From NCBI GenBank assembly GCA_955652915.1, contig CATPCJ010000157.1:1-52127 (forward strand): DNA of 52,127 nt, read 5' to 3'. The notes under the pieces were generated by a model that worked only from the letters and a program-made list of their open reading frames with translations, did no database searches and was not told the origin of the DNA. Made by a program: the position numbers and the translations under genes. Source of the DNA: an uncultured Bryobacteraceae bacterium. GTDB taxonomy: Bacteria > Acidobacteriota > Terriglobia > Bryobacterales > Bryobacteraceae. Below, in pieces: positions 1 through 9,441 of the stretch; position 1 is the first letter of the stretch, and every line of letters starts with the position of its first letter.

Positions 1-93
1 ATGGCCGTACTGGGACTTTAGCCCGTACTAGTGGCCGACTCCCCTATTGACCTTAGATCCACCGCGGAGTAGAGTCGATACGTAGAGTCCTGA

Positions 94-387
94 ATGGAAC
101 AACGAAAAGCCCAAAGATTCGATCTCAAATTACCCTTTGAATTGATCCGCGCCGGCTCGGCTGCTGCGTCCCGGCAAGGTGAGACGAAGAATGTCAGTTC
201 TTCGGGAGTCCTCTTCGAATCGGATGTCAGTCTCCGAATCGGGGAGCCGGTTGAGTACGTAATTACCCTCCCGACCTCGCCCACTCCTGGGATTCAGGTG
301 CGGCTCCGTTGCATGGGCAAAGTCGTTCGAATGGTAAAAGAAACCGGAATCGCGGCGACGTTGGAACGCTACGAGTTCGTCCGCTAA
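94..387 (+). CDS. PilZ domain protein
   Basis: A 97-residue protein made almost entirely of a PilZ domain, the family that binds cyclic di-GMP. Both halves of the ligand motif are visible: R4-xxx-R8 at the N terminus (RKAQR) and N33-x-S-x-x-G38 (NVSSSG). A stand-alone PilZ protein usually passes a c-di-GMP signal to a partner by protein contact; the partner cannot be told here. There is no signal peptide or membrane segment, so it should be cytosolic. Its stop codon overlaps the stop of the convergent helicase by four bases, leaving no room for a separate terminator. Binding of c-di-GMP is inferred from the motifs. Confidence 0.85.
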   Translation: MEQRKAQRFDLKLPFELIRAGSAAASRQGETKNVSSSGVLFESDVSLRIGEPVEYVITLPTSPTPGIQVRLRCMGKVVRMVKETGIAATLERYEFVR

Positions 388-2723
388 GCGGCCAGCAGTT
401 CTTCCAGAATTCTAATCGCGGCTTCTTTACCACGCTCGCCAACTTCTCCGATCGGTCCAACGCACGAAGGACAACCAGCGTCGCAACCGCAGGACCGCAG
501 CAACTCCATCGCGCCGGTAAGCAGTTTCGACGTCAGCTTGAATAAAGGCTGGCTCTGGCCGATTCCTCCGGGGTAGGTGTCGAAAAGAAACAAATCCGGC
601 TCAAATGTCTGCGTGCCTTTCGAGATGTCCTCGGCGAATGCGATTCCAAGGTCGCGCGGATCGCACATCAGCAATAACGAAGCCACGGTGCGCAGGGCGT
701 TTGCCAGCCCACTAAGCGCGTTTTGCTTCTCTGCGCGGCTTAAGTCCGGAAAACGCGCCAAAAATACGGCTGGAAAGTGCAGCCAGAAAGCAGTGGTATG
801 CATTTCGCGTTCCGGCATCGAGAGATTTCCCGCGCCGACATTTTCCATCGTGTAAAACCGGACCTTCTTGAACCCCACCACCTGCGTGTTCAACCGCACG
901 TCGCCGTGGACCGCCCGCGCCCCATTTAGCTCGCGCGAATCGAATTGCTCCAGTTCCTTGACCTGCGTGTAGTCGATGGCATCCGTGAAATAATCGCTGT
1001 CCACGCGCCGTACGTACGCCTTGCGCCCGTCGTAATCGAACTTCTCCACCTGGTACTGGCGCGCCTCATGCAGATAGATTGCCTTTTCGTGCAGAGTGGC
1101 GAACGCCATCGGAAAGGACACTTCCGCAATTACCCGATGCTCCCCGGTGATGTCGACCACGACGAAGTTATCGCTGGAAACGGACCGCAGGCTCACCGTG
1201 TCGGCCGGATAGGTGTCCGAAGTCCAATGCCAGCAACTTGCGGAATGATGCAGCAGTCCGGCGTCCTCGGAAAGAAATTTGCACAGCTCCGTGGGATCGT
1301 GCGGCCCGAACTTTTCGCCATCGCGAATGGACAGCTCGAATGCCGCGCACTTTAAGTGACTGATCAGGATCTCCAGGTTGTCGGGGTTGATGTGCGCGTG
1401 TTCCGGCGAGCGATCGAAGAAATACTCCGGGTGCTCGACGACGTATTGATCGAGCGGAGCGCTGGAGGCCACCATCACCGCCAGAGACGCAGTTTGCCGG
1501 CGGCCGGCGCGGCCCGCGCGCTGCCATGCCGACGCGATTGAGCCCGGATAACCGGCCATGACCACGGCATCCAGCGATCCGATGTCGATTCCCAACTCCA
1601 GCGCATTGGTGGCCACCACCGCGCGAATCTCGCCCTCTCGCAGCTTGCGCTCGATTTCGCGGCGTTCCCGCGGCAAGTAGCCGCCACGGTATCCGCGAAT
1701 GGTGTCGCCGGGATATGGACCCCGCTCGCAGGCGTCCTGGAGATACTTCAGCAGAATCTCAGTTGCCAGGCGGCTATTGGCGAAGATCAGCGTCTGTTGA
1801 TGCCGCTCGATAAACTCGGTCGCGATGCGGCGCGTCTCGCTGAGATAACCGCGGCGGATGCCGAGCTGCTTATTCACGACCGGTGGATTGTAGAAGACAA
1901 AATATTTCTCGCCGCTGGGCGCTCCATTGCGGTCCACCAATTCGAAGGGTGATTCGGCCAAAGCCTCGGCCAGCTCCTTGGGATTCGCGATGGTCGCGGA
2001 ACAGCAGATAAACCGCGGCTTCGATCCATAAAATTCGCAGATCCGCCGAAGCCTTCGCAGCACATTCGCGAGATGGCTGCCATAGACGCCGCGATAGTAA
2101 TGCAGCTCGTCGATGACCACGTAGCGAAGGTTTTCGAAGCACTTCGCCCACTTGGTGTGATGCGGCAAAATGCCGCTGTGCAGCATGTCCGGATTTGTCA
2201 GCACTACGTTGGCGCGTTCGCGAATGGCGCGGCGCGCATCCTGCGGAGTGTCGCCGTCATAAGTGAAGGCTCGAATATTGGAGCCCATGGCGTCCACCGC
2301 CGCCTGGAATTCGTGCAGTTGATCCTCGGCCAGCGCTTTGGTCGGAAACAAGTACATCGCGCGCGCCGAGGGATCTTCAATCAGGCGCTGCAATACGGGC
2401 AGGTTGTAGCAAAGCGTTTTGCCGCTGGCCGTGGGCGTCACAACCACGACATTTTTCCCGGCGTGACAATGACGGACAACTTCGGCCTGATGCGTATAGA
2501 GGCGGGCAATTCCTCGGGATTCGAGCGTCTGGCGAAGAGCAGGCGCAACACTCTCGGGATACTCTTCAAACTCTCCCACGCGCGCCGGTTGATGCCGGAT
2601 GGCCCGGATTGGCGATTCCGGATCGGTCATCAATTGCTCGAACCGCGCTACCGACGTTTCGATTTCCGAGCGCCGGGCAACACCGGTGCCAGTCCCTTCT
2701 GATAGCCCCAATGACAAGTTCAT
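384..2723 (-). CDS. DEAD/DEAH-box helicase with C-terminal DUF1998-type zinc region (MrfA/YprA-like)
   Basis: A 779-residue superfamily 2 helicase. The Walker A motif TPTASGKT is at residues 96-103, the Walker B box DELH near 204 and the SAT motif near 243. The helicase C domain carries NALELGIDIG and QRAGRAGRR. The C-terminal half matches the DUF1998 region, ending in a cysteine cluster (CGCDAGCPSCVG, about residues 742-753) expected to hold zinc. This layout is that of Bacillus MrfA/YprA, a 3'-5' DNA helicase that repairs mitomycin C damage; the repair role is inferred from the family. Length fits the family. It has no operon partner here and converges on the PilZ gene. Confidence 0.88.
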   Translation of the reverse strand: MNLSLGLSEGTGTGVARRSEIETSVARFEQLMTDPESPIRAIRHQPARVGEFEEYPESVAPALRQTLESRGIARLYTHQAEVVRHCHAGKNVVVVTPTASGKTLCYNLPVLQRLIEDPSARAMYLFPTKALAEDQLHEFQAAVDAMGSNIRAFTYDGDTPQDARRAIRERANVVLTNPDMLHSGILPHHTKWAKCFENLRYVVIDELHYYRGVYGSHLANVLRRLRRICEFYGSKPRFICCSATIANPKELAEALAESPFELVDRNGAPSGEKYFVFYNPPVVNKQLGIRRGYLSETRRIATEFIERHQQTLIFANSRLATEILLKYLQDACERGPYPGDTIRGYRGGYLPRERREIERKLREGEIRAVVATNALELGIDIGSLDAVVMAGYPGSIASAWQRAGRAGRRQTASLAVMVASSAPLDQYVVEHPEYFFDRSPEHAHINPDNLEILISHLKCAAFELSIRDGEKFGPHDPTELCKFLSEDAGLLHHSASCWHWTSDTYPADTVSLRSVSSDNFVVVDITGEHRVIAEVSFPMAFATLHEKAIYLHEARQYQVEKFDYDGRKAYVRRVDSDYFTDAIDYTQVKELEQFDSRELNGARAVHGDVRLNTQVVGFKKVRFYTMENVGAGNLSMPEREMHTTAFWLHFPAVFLARFPDLSRAEKQNALSGLANALRTVASLLLMCDPRDLGIAFAEDISKGTQTFEPDLFLFDTYPGGIGQSQPLFKLTSKLLTGAMELLRSCGCDAGCPSCVGPIGEVGERGKEAAIRILEELLAA

Positions 2724-2943
2724 GTCTTCGCCTTTTCTTTGCCAAGCTTACACGAATTGCCAGACAGAATCCAGTAGATTTTCGAATTCGGCCTAGTTTA
2801 GTTAAACAACTGGAACTGCCACGGGGAACAAACTTAACGAATCAAGCGACGACTAATGGAGAATGCGGGCTTATCTAAGCAATAGTCCCCAGGTTAGAAA
2901 TACTAGTTTCTTGCGATAGTGTCAGCAGTTAACCACCTAACCC

Positions 2944-5900
2944 ATGCGACACTGTCACCTTATTACGATATGTGTACTCTCAGCCCTTGCGGCCTTTGGA
3001 CAAGGAAATATTACAACCACCGCCGGGACCGGGGCGTGCGCTTACGGCGGTGACCAGGGCCAGGCCGTTCAAGCCACCCTGTGCAATCCGCAAGGCGCGG
3101 TGGCGGACGCCGCGGGCAACGTCTACTTTGCCGACAGTACCAACTGGAGAGTCCGACAGATCGCGGCCAACGGCGTAATCACAACCATCGCCGGGAACGG
3201 CACCCGCGGCACCTCCGGCGATGGCGGACCCGCGATCTCGGCCAGCATCGGTATGGTTACGCACCTCGCCTACGATGGTCTGGGACACGTCTGTTTCGGA
3301 GACCAGGACGCGTACAAGGTTCGTTGTGTCTTCCTGTCCAGTGGAATGATTGCCGGTTACGGATCAGGGGGCTCCATTTCGTCGGGCGATGGAGGCCCCT
3401 TCCCCAACGCCAGCTTCAGCCGCCTTAGTGGGATCGAATTCGTCCTGCGCTATCAGAGTCCCAACGTATTTTCCGATCTTTACATCGTTGACGGCGATAG
3501 CGCCGTCCGCCGCGTCGATGGAGCCACGGGAATCATCTCGACAGTGGTGGGCCCCGGCCAGACGACCATACTTGGCGATGGCGGACCGGGAACGGCCGCA
3601 TCACTCGCGGGTCCGGAAGGTTTGCGGTATTGGAACAATGCGATCTACATCGCCGACACTTACCATCATCGGATTCGCAAGCTCGACCTTGCCACCGGAA
3701 TCATCACGACCGCGGTCGGAGACGGCATTCCTTCCTTTTTTGGCGACGGCGGTCCTGCCACTCAGGCCTCGATCACTTCTCCCGGACACATCGTATTCGA
3801 TCCGCTCGGCAACATGTTCCTAACGGATCGCGGGAACATGCGAGTGCGCAAGGTGGACTTGAGCGGAACCATCAGCACCTTCGCCGGGGACGGCACCACC
3901 GGCGTTGGACCGGATAACGTACCACCCACGCAGACGGATTTCAACGGCCTGAACGGACTGGCCTGGAACCCTGTAACGAACGGATTGGTAATCGCGGACG
4001 GATCGAACCGGCTACGCGAGGTACCTCCCAATTCCGCATCTACTACTAACTTAACCGTCTCCCCCAACCCGGCAACTTCCGGCAGCGCGCTCACCTTGAC
4101 CGCGACGATTACGCCGGCCGTAGCCAGCGGAAATGTGAGCTTCTTCAACGGCTCGGCCGTCATCGGAACATCGGTGCTCAGCAATGGTGTCGCGACATTT
4201 TCGTGGAACCCGCCCAGCTCGGGCACCTTTCAATTGAGCGCGACCTACAACGGCGAAGCGCACTACGCATCGTCCACCTCCGCGACTGTGAACGCCGTGG
4301 TCCAGTCCGCGTCCACGACGACCACGATCGCCTCCAACCCGAACCCCTGCGTTCAAGGACAAACCGCGTTATTCACCGCGACGGTGACTCCCGCAGCAGC
4401 CTCGGGGACAGTGCAGTTCATGACCTCTAACCAGGTGGTTCTGGGCACTGCTCCGCTGGTCAACGGCATCGCGAGGTTTACCACAACAACGCTTCCCGCC
4501 GGCTCGACTATGATTTTCGCATCCTACCTCGGGGATGGCACCTACAACTCCAGCGCATCCTCTCCGATCACCCAAGTGATCCAGGCCACCACCACAACGG
4601 GACTCTCGATCGTCCCGGCCACCGCCTCCTATGGGTCTCCGGTCAGCATCGTCGCTCAGGTAACGCCTTCCTCCGCAACCGGTACTGTGCAGTTTTCCAG
4701 CGGGAGCTCGTTTCTGGCTTCGGCTACTCTCGACAGCGGCGGATATGCGCGCCTTACGCTTACCATTCTGTCGGTGGGCACGAATTCGATTACAGCGGGT
4801 TACCTCGGCGACTCCAATAATTCCCTCAGCATTTCCAGCGCAGTAGTGGTGACGATCACCAAAGCGAGCACGACCACCACTCTTTCGGTTAACCCCACGA
4901 CATCGACGTTCGGCCAAGCCGTAACGCTGAACGCGTCCGTCACGCCGCCGCTGGCAACCGGAATCGTACAGTTCTTCAACGGCAGCACATCGCTGGGTTC
5001 GGCGGTCATCGCCAATAATCTGGCGCAGATTATAACGACGGCATTACCAGTGGGCGCCAATTCGCTGACAGCAGTGTATAGCGGCGACGCCAACGCGCTC
5101 ACGAGCACGTCCGCCGCGGTCGTGCAGACCGTGAGTAAGGCCGCATCGACCACAACACTCTCGGCTAGCCCCGCTCCTTCCACCTCGGGCCAATCCGTGA
5201 CCCTGACGGCGGCCGTAACTCCGACAGGAGCTACCGGCACCGTGCAGTTCTTCAGCGGCAGCACTTCCTTGGGTTCAGCAACCATCACCAGCGGACAGGC
5301 TCAATTGGCGACAACCGCATTGCCTGTGGGAACAGATTCGCTCACCGCCGTTTACAGCGGTGATTCGAATACCGCCGGAAGCACCTCCGCCGCAGTCGCA
5401 CAGACAGTGAGCCTGGTGAGCACCGCCACCGCTCTCACGAGCAGTCCGAATCCCTCCATCTTGGGCGCGTCCGTCACGTTGAATGCGACGGTATCGCCGG
5501 CCGGCGCCACGGGCGCGGTGCAATTCTTGAACGGCGCCACGCTGTTGGGCTCGGCCAATCTCAGCGGCGGGCAGGCTCAATTCGCCACCACGACATTGCC
5601 GGCCGGGACGAACACCCTCACGGCCACCTACACCGGCGACACGAACAACGCCACCAGCACTTCGGGCGCCGTGCAACAGATCGTCAACAAATTGACCAGC
5701 ACCACCGGCCTCGCCAGCAGCGCGAATCCAATCACGCTTGGCGGGTCGGTGACTTTCACCGCCTCCGTGTCTCCGGCTGACGCCACCGGAACGGTGCTGT
5801 TCGTCACAATCGCAGCCGGAAACCCTAGCACTTTGGGGTCTGCCGCGATCATCGGCGGCGTAGCGACGCTTACTACCAGCGCCCTGAGTTCTGGTCCCAA

Positions 5901-8900
5901 TACAGTCACGGCGCAATATAGCGGAGACGCCCGCTACAACGGCAGCACGTCCTCTGCTGTGAACGAAATGGTTCGATTCACCAGTTACACGGTTCTGAGC
6001 ACCAACCCGAATCCGTCGGTCTTCGGCGGGGCTGTGGTTCTAACGGCTAACATTTATCCTGCGAATAACGGACAGACGGGTTCGGTCCAGTTCTTAAACG
6101 GCAGCGTAGTGCTGGGTTCGGCCACGCTCAATGCCGGCGGACAGGCTCAGTTGACCACCACCGCGCTACCTCTGGGAACGGATTCCCTGACGGCTTCCTA
6201 CAGTGGCGATACTTACTGGGCTAACAGCACCACGTCCGCGACCCTGACGGTAAACAAGCCGGGCACCACCACCAGTCTCGCCAGCAGCGCGAATCCAATC
6301 ACACTTGGCGGGTCGGTGACTTTCACCGCGACCGTGTCGCCGTCTGATGCCACTGGAACCGTGCAGTTCGTCACGATCGACTCCGGAAACGCGACCACCT
6401 TGGGGTCTGCCGCGGTTATCGGCGGCGTGGCGACGCTCACTACCAGCGCCCTCGCTTCCGGTCTCAATACGGTTACGGCGCAACATAGCGGTGACGCCCG
6501 CTATAACGGCAGCACTTCTTCCCCCGTGAACGAAATGGTTCGATTCACTAGTTACACGGTTCTGAGCACCAGCCCGAATCCGTCGGTTTCCGGCGGGGCT
6601 GTGGTTCTAACGGCTAACATCTATCCCGCGAATAGTGGGCAAACGGGTTCGGTCCAGTTCTTCAACGGCAGCGCAGTGCTGGGCTCGGCCACGCTCAATG
6701 CCAGCGGACAGGCTCAGTTCACCACCAACGCACTACCTCTGGGAACGGATTCCCTGACGGCTTCCTACAGTGGCGATACTTACTGGGCTAACAGCACGTC
6801 GGCCGCGATCCAGCAGACTGTGAACAAGCCGAGCACCACCACCAGTCTCAGCGGCAGTCCGAATCCGTCAGTGTGGGGCGCATCGGTTACGCTAACGGCA
6901 ACAGTCTCGCCGTCCAGCGCGACGGGGCCGGTGCAATTCTTAAATGGCAGCACGCTGCTGGGCTCGGCCAATCTTACGGGCGGACAAGCTCAATTCAGCA
7001 CCACGGCCTTACCCGTCGGCACGGACTCGCTCACTGCGATTTACAGCGGTGATGCCAACAATTCCGGGAGCACTTCGAGCGCGATCCCACTGACCGTAAA
7101 CAAGGCGAACACCAGTGCCACGCTTGCGGCCAATCCATCCCCATCGACGGTAGGCCAGGCGGTGACGCTTACGTCTACAGTGGCGCCATCCAGCGCCACA
7201 GGCTTGGTACAGTTCTTCAACGGCAGTACGGTGATGGGCACGGCCAACGTGAGCGGCGGACAAGCGCAGTTCACCACCACCGCACTCCCCGCCGGCACAA
7301 ACTCGCTCACAGCGGTCTATAGTGGCGATACGAACTACTCGAATGCCACTTCGGCGGCGATCGCGCAAACCGTCACCAAAACGGCTACAGCCACTACCGT
7401 GACGTCATCGCAAAATCCTTTGATCGCGGGAGGCGGCGTTTTGTTCAGCGCGGCGGTGACGCCGTCGACAGCCACAGGAACCGTGCAGTTCCTGGATGGA
7501 ACCACGGTTCTCGGGACGGGGACACTTGGCGGCGGTACGGCGTCATTCGGCACTTCGACGCTCACCCAAGGGACGCATTCGATCACTGCCGTCTATAGCG
7601 GCGATGCGGCAAACACCGGATCCACCTCCGCGGTTTTGTCTCAGTCCGTCAAGCTTTACGCCGGACTGACCATGGGGATCTCTCCCAGCCCGGCGGCGGT
7701 GGGACAGACGGTGATAATCACCGCGACCATGAACAGTGCCGCTACGGGCACGGTAAAATTCACCGATGGAAGCGCGGTGCTGGCGACGGTGCCGGTGTCG
7801 GCCGGCGTGGCGTCTTACTCGACCTCGTCGTTGACCGCGGGCTCGCATACGCTGGGCATCGGTTACAGCGGCGACACAACCTACGTCACTACGTCGGCGA
7901 GTTTCAATGAGACGGTGTTAGTGGCTTCCTCTGTCGTCTTGCAGTCAAACGCGAATCCGACGACGGTTGGACAGAGCATCACCTTCACGGCGGTGGTTAC
8001 ACCGACCTCGGCGACCGGCACCGTGCAGTTCTTCGACGGCGGGACCTTAATCGCAACGGCGCCGGACGTTGGTGGTCTCGCCACGTTCTCGACGGCTTCG
8101 TTCGCCAAAGGATCGCACTCCGTCACCGCTATCTATAGCGGCGACGCCGCAAATTCGCAAGCGTTTTCCGCGCCGCTGACAGAGATCGTGAGGGCAATTA
8201 CGTCGGTGTCGCTGGCCTCCAGCGCGAACCCTTCCACGGTTGGCCAGTCCGTAACATTCTCCGCGAGCCTTTCATCTTCAACGGCCACGGGCACGGTCCA
8301 ATTTATTGATGGAGCCACAGTGCTTAGTACGGTCACGGTGAACTCGGGTAGTGCGATGTTTACCACTTCTCAGCTCGGGGCCGGCGTGCATTCGATGACC
8401 GTGCTTTACAGCGGAGACAACTCCGACACGGCGGTCACGTCCGCGGTACTGACGCAGACGGTCAATGTTCCCCCGCCGGCTGCTCCTTCCAATCTGACCG
8501 CTACGGCGGCGGGATCTAGCCAGATTAACCTTGCCTGGATGGCGAGCCCGACTAGCGGCGTCACTTACACCGTCTACGGGAGCACATCGTCGGGAATTAC
8601 GCCATCGGCGTCCAATCGGATTGCCAGTGGCGTAGCATCCACAACCTACCCGGCCGCGGGACTCAGCGCTTCGACGGCTTACTATTACCGGGTGACCGCG
8701 GTGAATGCCGGTGGAGAATCGGCCGCAACAAATCAAGCGAGCGCCACGACCGCGGGCGTGCTGGCTTGCCACGTACGCTATAGCGTGACGAATCAGTGGA
8801 ACAACGGGTTCACCGGCGCCATCTCGATCAAGAACACGGGTGCCACCCCGATCAATTCCTGGACGCTGACCTGGACTTGGCCCGGGAATCAGAGGGTCAC

Positions 8901-9078
8901 GCAATCGTGGAGCGCGAACTCCAGCCAGAGTGGAGCAAACGTCACGTTTACGAATATGAGTTACAACGCCACGATCGCACCGGGAGCGACCTTGACCGGT
9001 GTGGGATTTAACGCGAGCTACAGCGGAAGCAATCCCGCGCCGGGGGCGTTCTCTGTCAACGGAACACCTTGCCACTAA
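2944..9078 (+). CDS. Giant secreted NHL / Ig-like repeat / FN3 / CBM2 protein
   Basis: A 2,044-residue exported protein. Residues 1-20 form a signal peptide with likely cleavage after AAFG. Residues about 25-360 are NHL-type beta-propeller repeats (recurrent AGDG...G and GNVYFAD-like units). Residues about 364-1840 hold 16 Ig-like repeats of about 90 residues, each with a start like TTTLS..PNPS..G, a middle like TGTVQFF.G and an end like YSGD. An FN3 domain follows (about 1843-1938). The last 105 residues resemble a family 2 carbohydrate-binding module, with paired terminal Cys (CHVRYSV...TPCH) and Trp-rich strands (WTLTWTWPG, QSWSA). I see no catalytic domain, so a cellulose-binding adhesin or spacer is inferred. 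The start is the first ATG before the signal peptide. The gene is monocistronic. Confidence 0.88.
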   Translation: MRHCHLITICVLSALAAFGQGNITTTAGTGACAYGGDQGQAVQATLCNPQGAVADAAGNVYFADSTNWRVRQIAANGVITTIAGNGTRGTSGDGGPAISASIGMVTHLAYDGLGHVCFGDQDAYKVRCVFLSSGMIAGYGSGGSISSGDGGPFPNASFSRLSGIEFVLRYQSPNVFSDLYIVDGDSAVRRVDGATGIISTVVGPGQTTILGDGGPGTAASLAGPEGLRYWNNAIYIADTYHHRIRKLDLATGIITTAVGDGIPSFFGDGGPATQASITSPGHIVFDPLGNMFLTDRGNMRVRKVDLSGTISTFAGDGTTGVGPDNVPPTQTDFNGLNGLAWNPVTNGLVIADGSNRLREVPPNSASTTNLTVSPNPATSGSALTLTATITPAVASGNVSFFNGSAVIGTSVLSNGVATFSWNPPSSGTFQLSATYNGEAHYASSTSATVNAVVQSASTTTTIASNPNPCVQGQTALFTATVTPAAASGTVQFMTSNQVVLGTAPLVNGIARFTTTTLPAGSTMIFASYLGDGTYNSSASSPITQVIQATTTTGLSIVPATASYGSPVSIVAQVTPSSATGTVQFSSGSSFLASATLDSGGYARLTLTILSVGTNSITAGYLGDSNNSLSISSAVVVTITKASTTTTLSVNPTTSTFGQAVTLNASVTPPLATGIVQFFNGSTSLGSAVIANNLAQIITTALPVGANSLTAVYSGDANALTSTSAAVVQTVSKAASTTTLSASPAPSTSGQSVTLTAAVTPTGATGTVQFFSGSTSLGSATITSGQAQLATTALPVGTDSLTAVYSGDSNTAGSTSAAVAQTVSLVSTATALTSSPNPSILGASVTLNATVSPAGATGAVQFLNGATLLGSANLSGGQAQFATTTLPAGTNTLTATYTGDTNNATSTSGAVQQIVNKLTSTTGLASSANPITLGGSVTFTASVSPADATGTVLFVTIAAGNPSTLGSAAIIGGVATLTTSALSSGPNTVTAQYSGDARYNGSTSSAVNEMVRFTSYTVLSTNPNPSVFGGAVVLTANIYPANNGQTGSVQFLNGSVVLGSATLNAGGQAQLTTTALPLGTDSLTASYSGDTYWANSTTSATLTVNKPGTTTSLASSANPITLGGSVTFTATVSPSDATGTVQFVTIDSGNATTLGSAAVIGGVATLTTSALASGLNTVTAQHSGDARYNGSTSSPVNEMVRFTSYTVLSTSPNPSVSGGAVVLTANIYPANSGQTGSVQFFNGSAVLGSATLNASGQAQFTTNALPLGTDSLTASYSGDTYWANSTSAAIQQTVNKPSTTTSLSGSPNPSVWGASVTLTATVSPSSATGPVQFLNGSTLLGSANLTGGQAQFSTTALPVGTDSLTAIYSGDANNSGSTSSAIPLTVNKANTSATLAANPSPSTVGQAVTLTSTVAPSSATGLVQFFNGSTVMGTANVSGGQAQFTTTALPAGTNSLTAVYSGDTNYSNATSAAIAQTVTKTATATTVTSSQNPLIAGGGVLFSAAVTPSTATGTVQFLDGTTVLGTGTLGGGTASFGTSTLTQGTHSITAVYSGDAANTGSTSAVLSQSVKLYAGLTMGISPSPAAVGQTVIITATMNSAATGTVKFTDGSAVLATVPVSAGVASYSTSSLTAGSHTLGIGYSGDTTYVTTSASFNETVLVASSVVLQSNANPTTVGQSITFTAVVTPTSATGTVQFFDGGTLIATAPDVGGLATFSTASFAKGSHSVTAIYSGDAANSQAFSAPLTEIVRAITSVSLASSANPSTVGQSVTFSASLSSSTATGTVQFIDGATVLSTVTVNSGSAMFTTSQLGAGVHSMTVLYSGDNSDTAVTSAVLTQTVNVPPPAAPSNLTATAAGSSQINLAWMASPTSGVTYTVYGSTSSGITPSASNRIASGVASTTYPAAGLSASTAYYYRVTAVNAGGESAATNQASATTAGVLACHVRYSVTNQWNNGFTGAISIKNTGATPINSWTLTWTWPGNQRVTQSWSANSSQSGANVTFTNMSYNATIAPGATLTGVGFNASYSGSNPAPGAFSVNGTPCH
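5695..6828 (+). repeat. 567-bp direct tandem duplication inside the Ig-repeat gene
   Basis: Two consecutive copies of a 567-bp unit (about 5695-6261 and 6262-6828) are much more alike than the other Ig repeats. The segment beginning CTCGCCAGCAGCGCGAATCC occurs at 5710 and again at 6277, and TACTGGGCTAACAGC at 6214 and 6781, both 567 bp apart. Each unit encodes two Ig-like domains (189 residues). The reading frame is kept, so this looks like a recent in-frame duplication by unequal exchange or slippage. Confidence 0.85.
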
Positions 9079-9172
9079 CGGGTGCGGCCTATCGCGCGCT
9101 CACGGGATACTGTTCGCTCCGCCTGGGAAACCCGGCTCACAGACATGCGCGCGTTTGTCGCAAGTTGCAGGA

Positions 9173-9288
9173 AGCTGTGAAAAAATCGCTCTAAGGTCCA
9201 CACAGGCAAGAATGCCTGTGCCACAATTTGCGCGAACTCAGTGGCACAGGCATTCTTGCCTGTGTTGGTTTGCGATTTTTTCACAGCT
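9173..9288. repeat. Nested inverted-repeat element (REPIN/MITE-like)
   Basis: Outer arms of 17 bp at 9173-9189 and 9272-9288 (AGCTGTGAAAAAATCGC and its complement) enclose perfect inner arms of 24 bp at 9201-9224 and 9241-9264. Each inner arm contains its own short hairpin (CAGGCA-AGAA-TGCCTG). The whole can fold into one long hairpin or a cruciform. It fills most of the gap between the giant Ig-repeat gene and the ATP-grasp gene. No transposase is present, so it would be non-autonomous; it could also act as a terminator for the upstream gene. Confidence 0.8.
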
Positions 9289-9441
9289 TTCAGACGATCG
9301 TTATTTCGTGTTTCAGTACCATTGAAGACCGATTGCACGGGATGCGCTCCGCCTGCCCACGCCGCTCCTGTGGCAAAGCTTGCGCGCTAAACGCGCCGGG
9401 ATCAACCGGCGTGTTGTTATCATCGGAAGCAAGCCGCTACT

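Noticed and set aside
2724-2943. Possible riboswitch upstream of the giant Ig-repeat gene
   Set aside because: I could not match it to the conserved core of any riboswitch class I know, and no convincing fold is visible by eye.
8278-9075. 265-codon minus-strand frame within the giant Ig-repeat gene
   Set aside because: It is antisense to the FN3 and CBM2 parts and very Arg-rich, a typical shadow in GC-rich DNA.
9173-9288. Possible CRISPR-like repeats
   Set aside because: There are only two inverted copies and no direct repeats with spacers; no cas gene is present.
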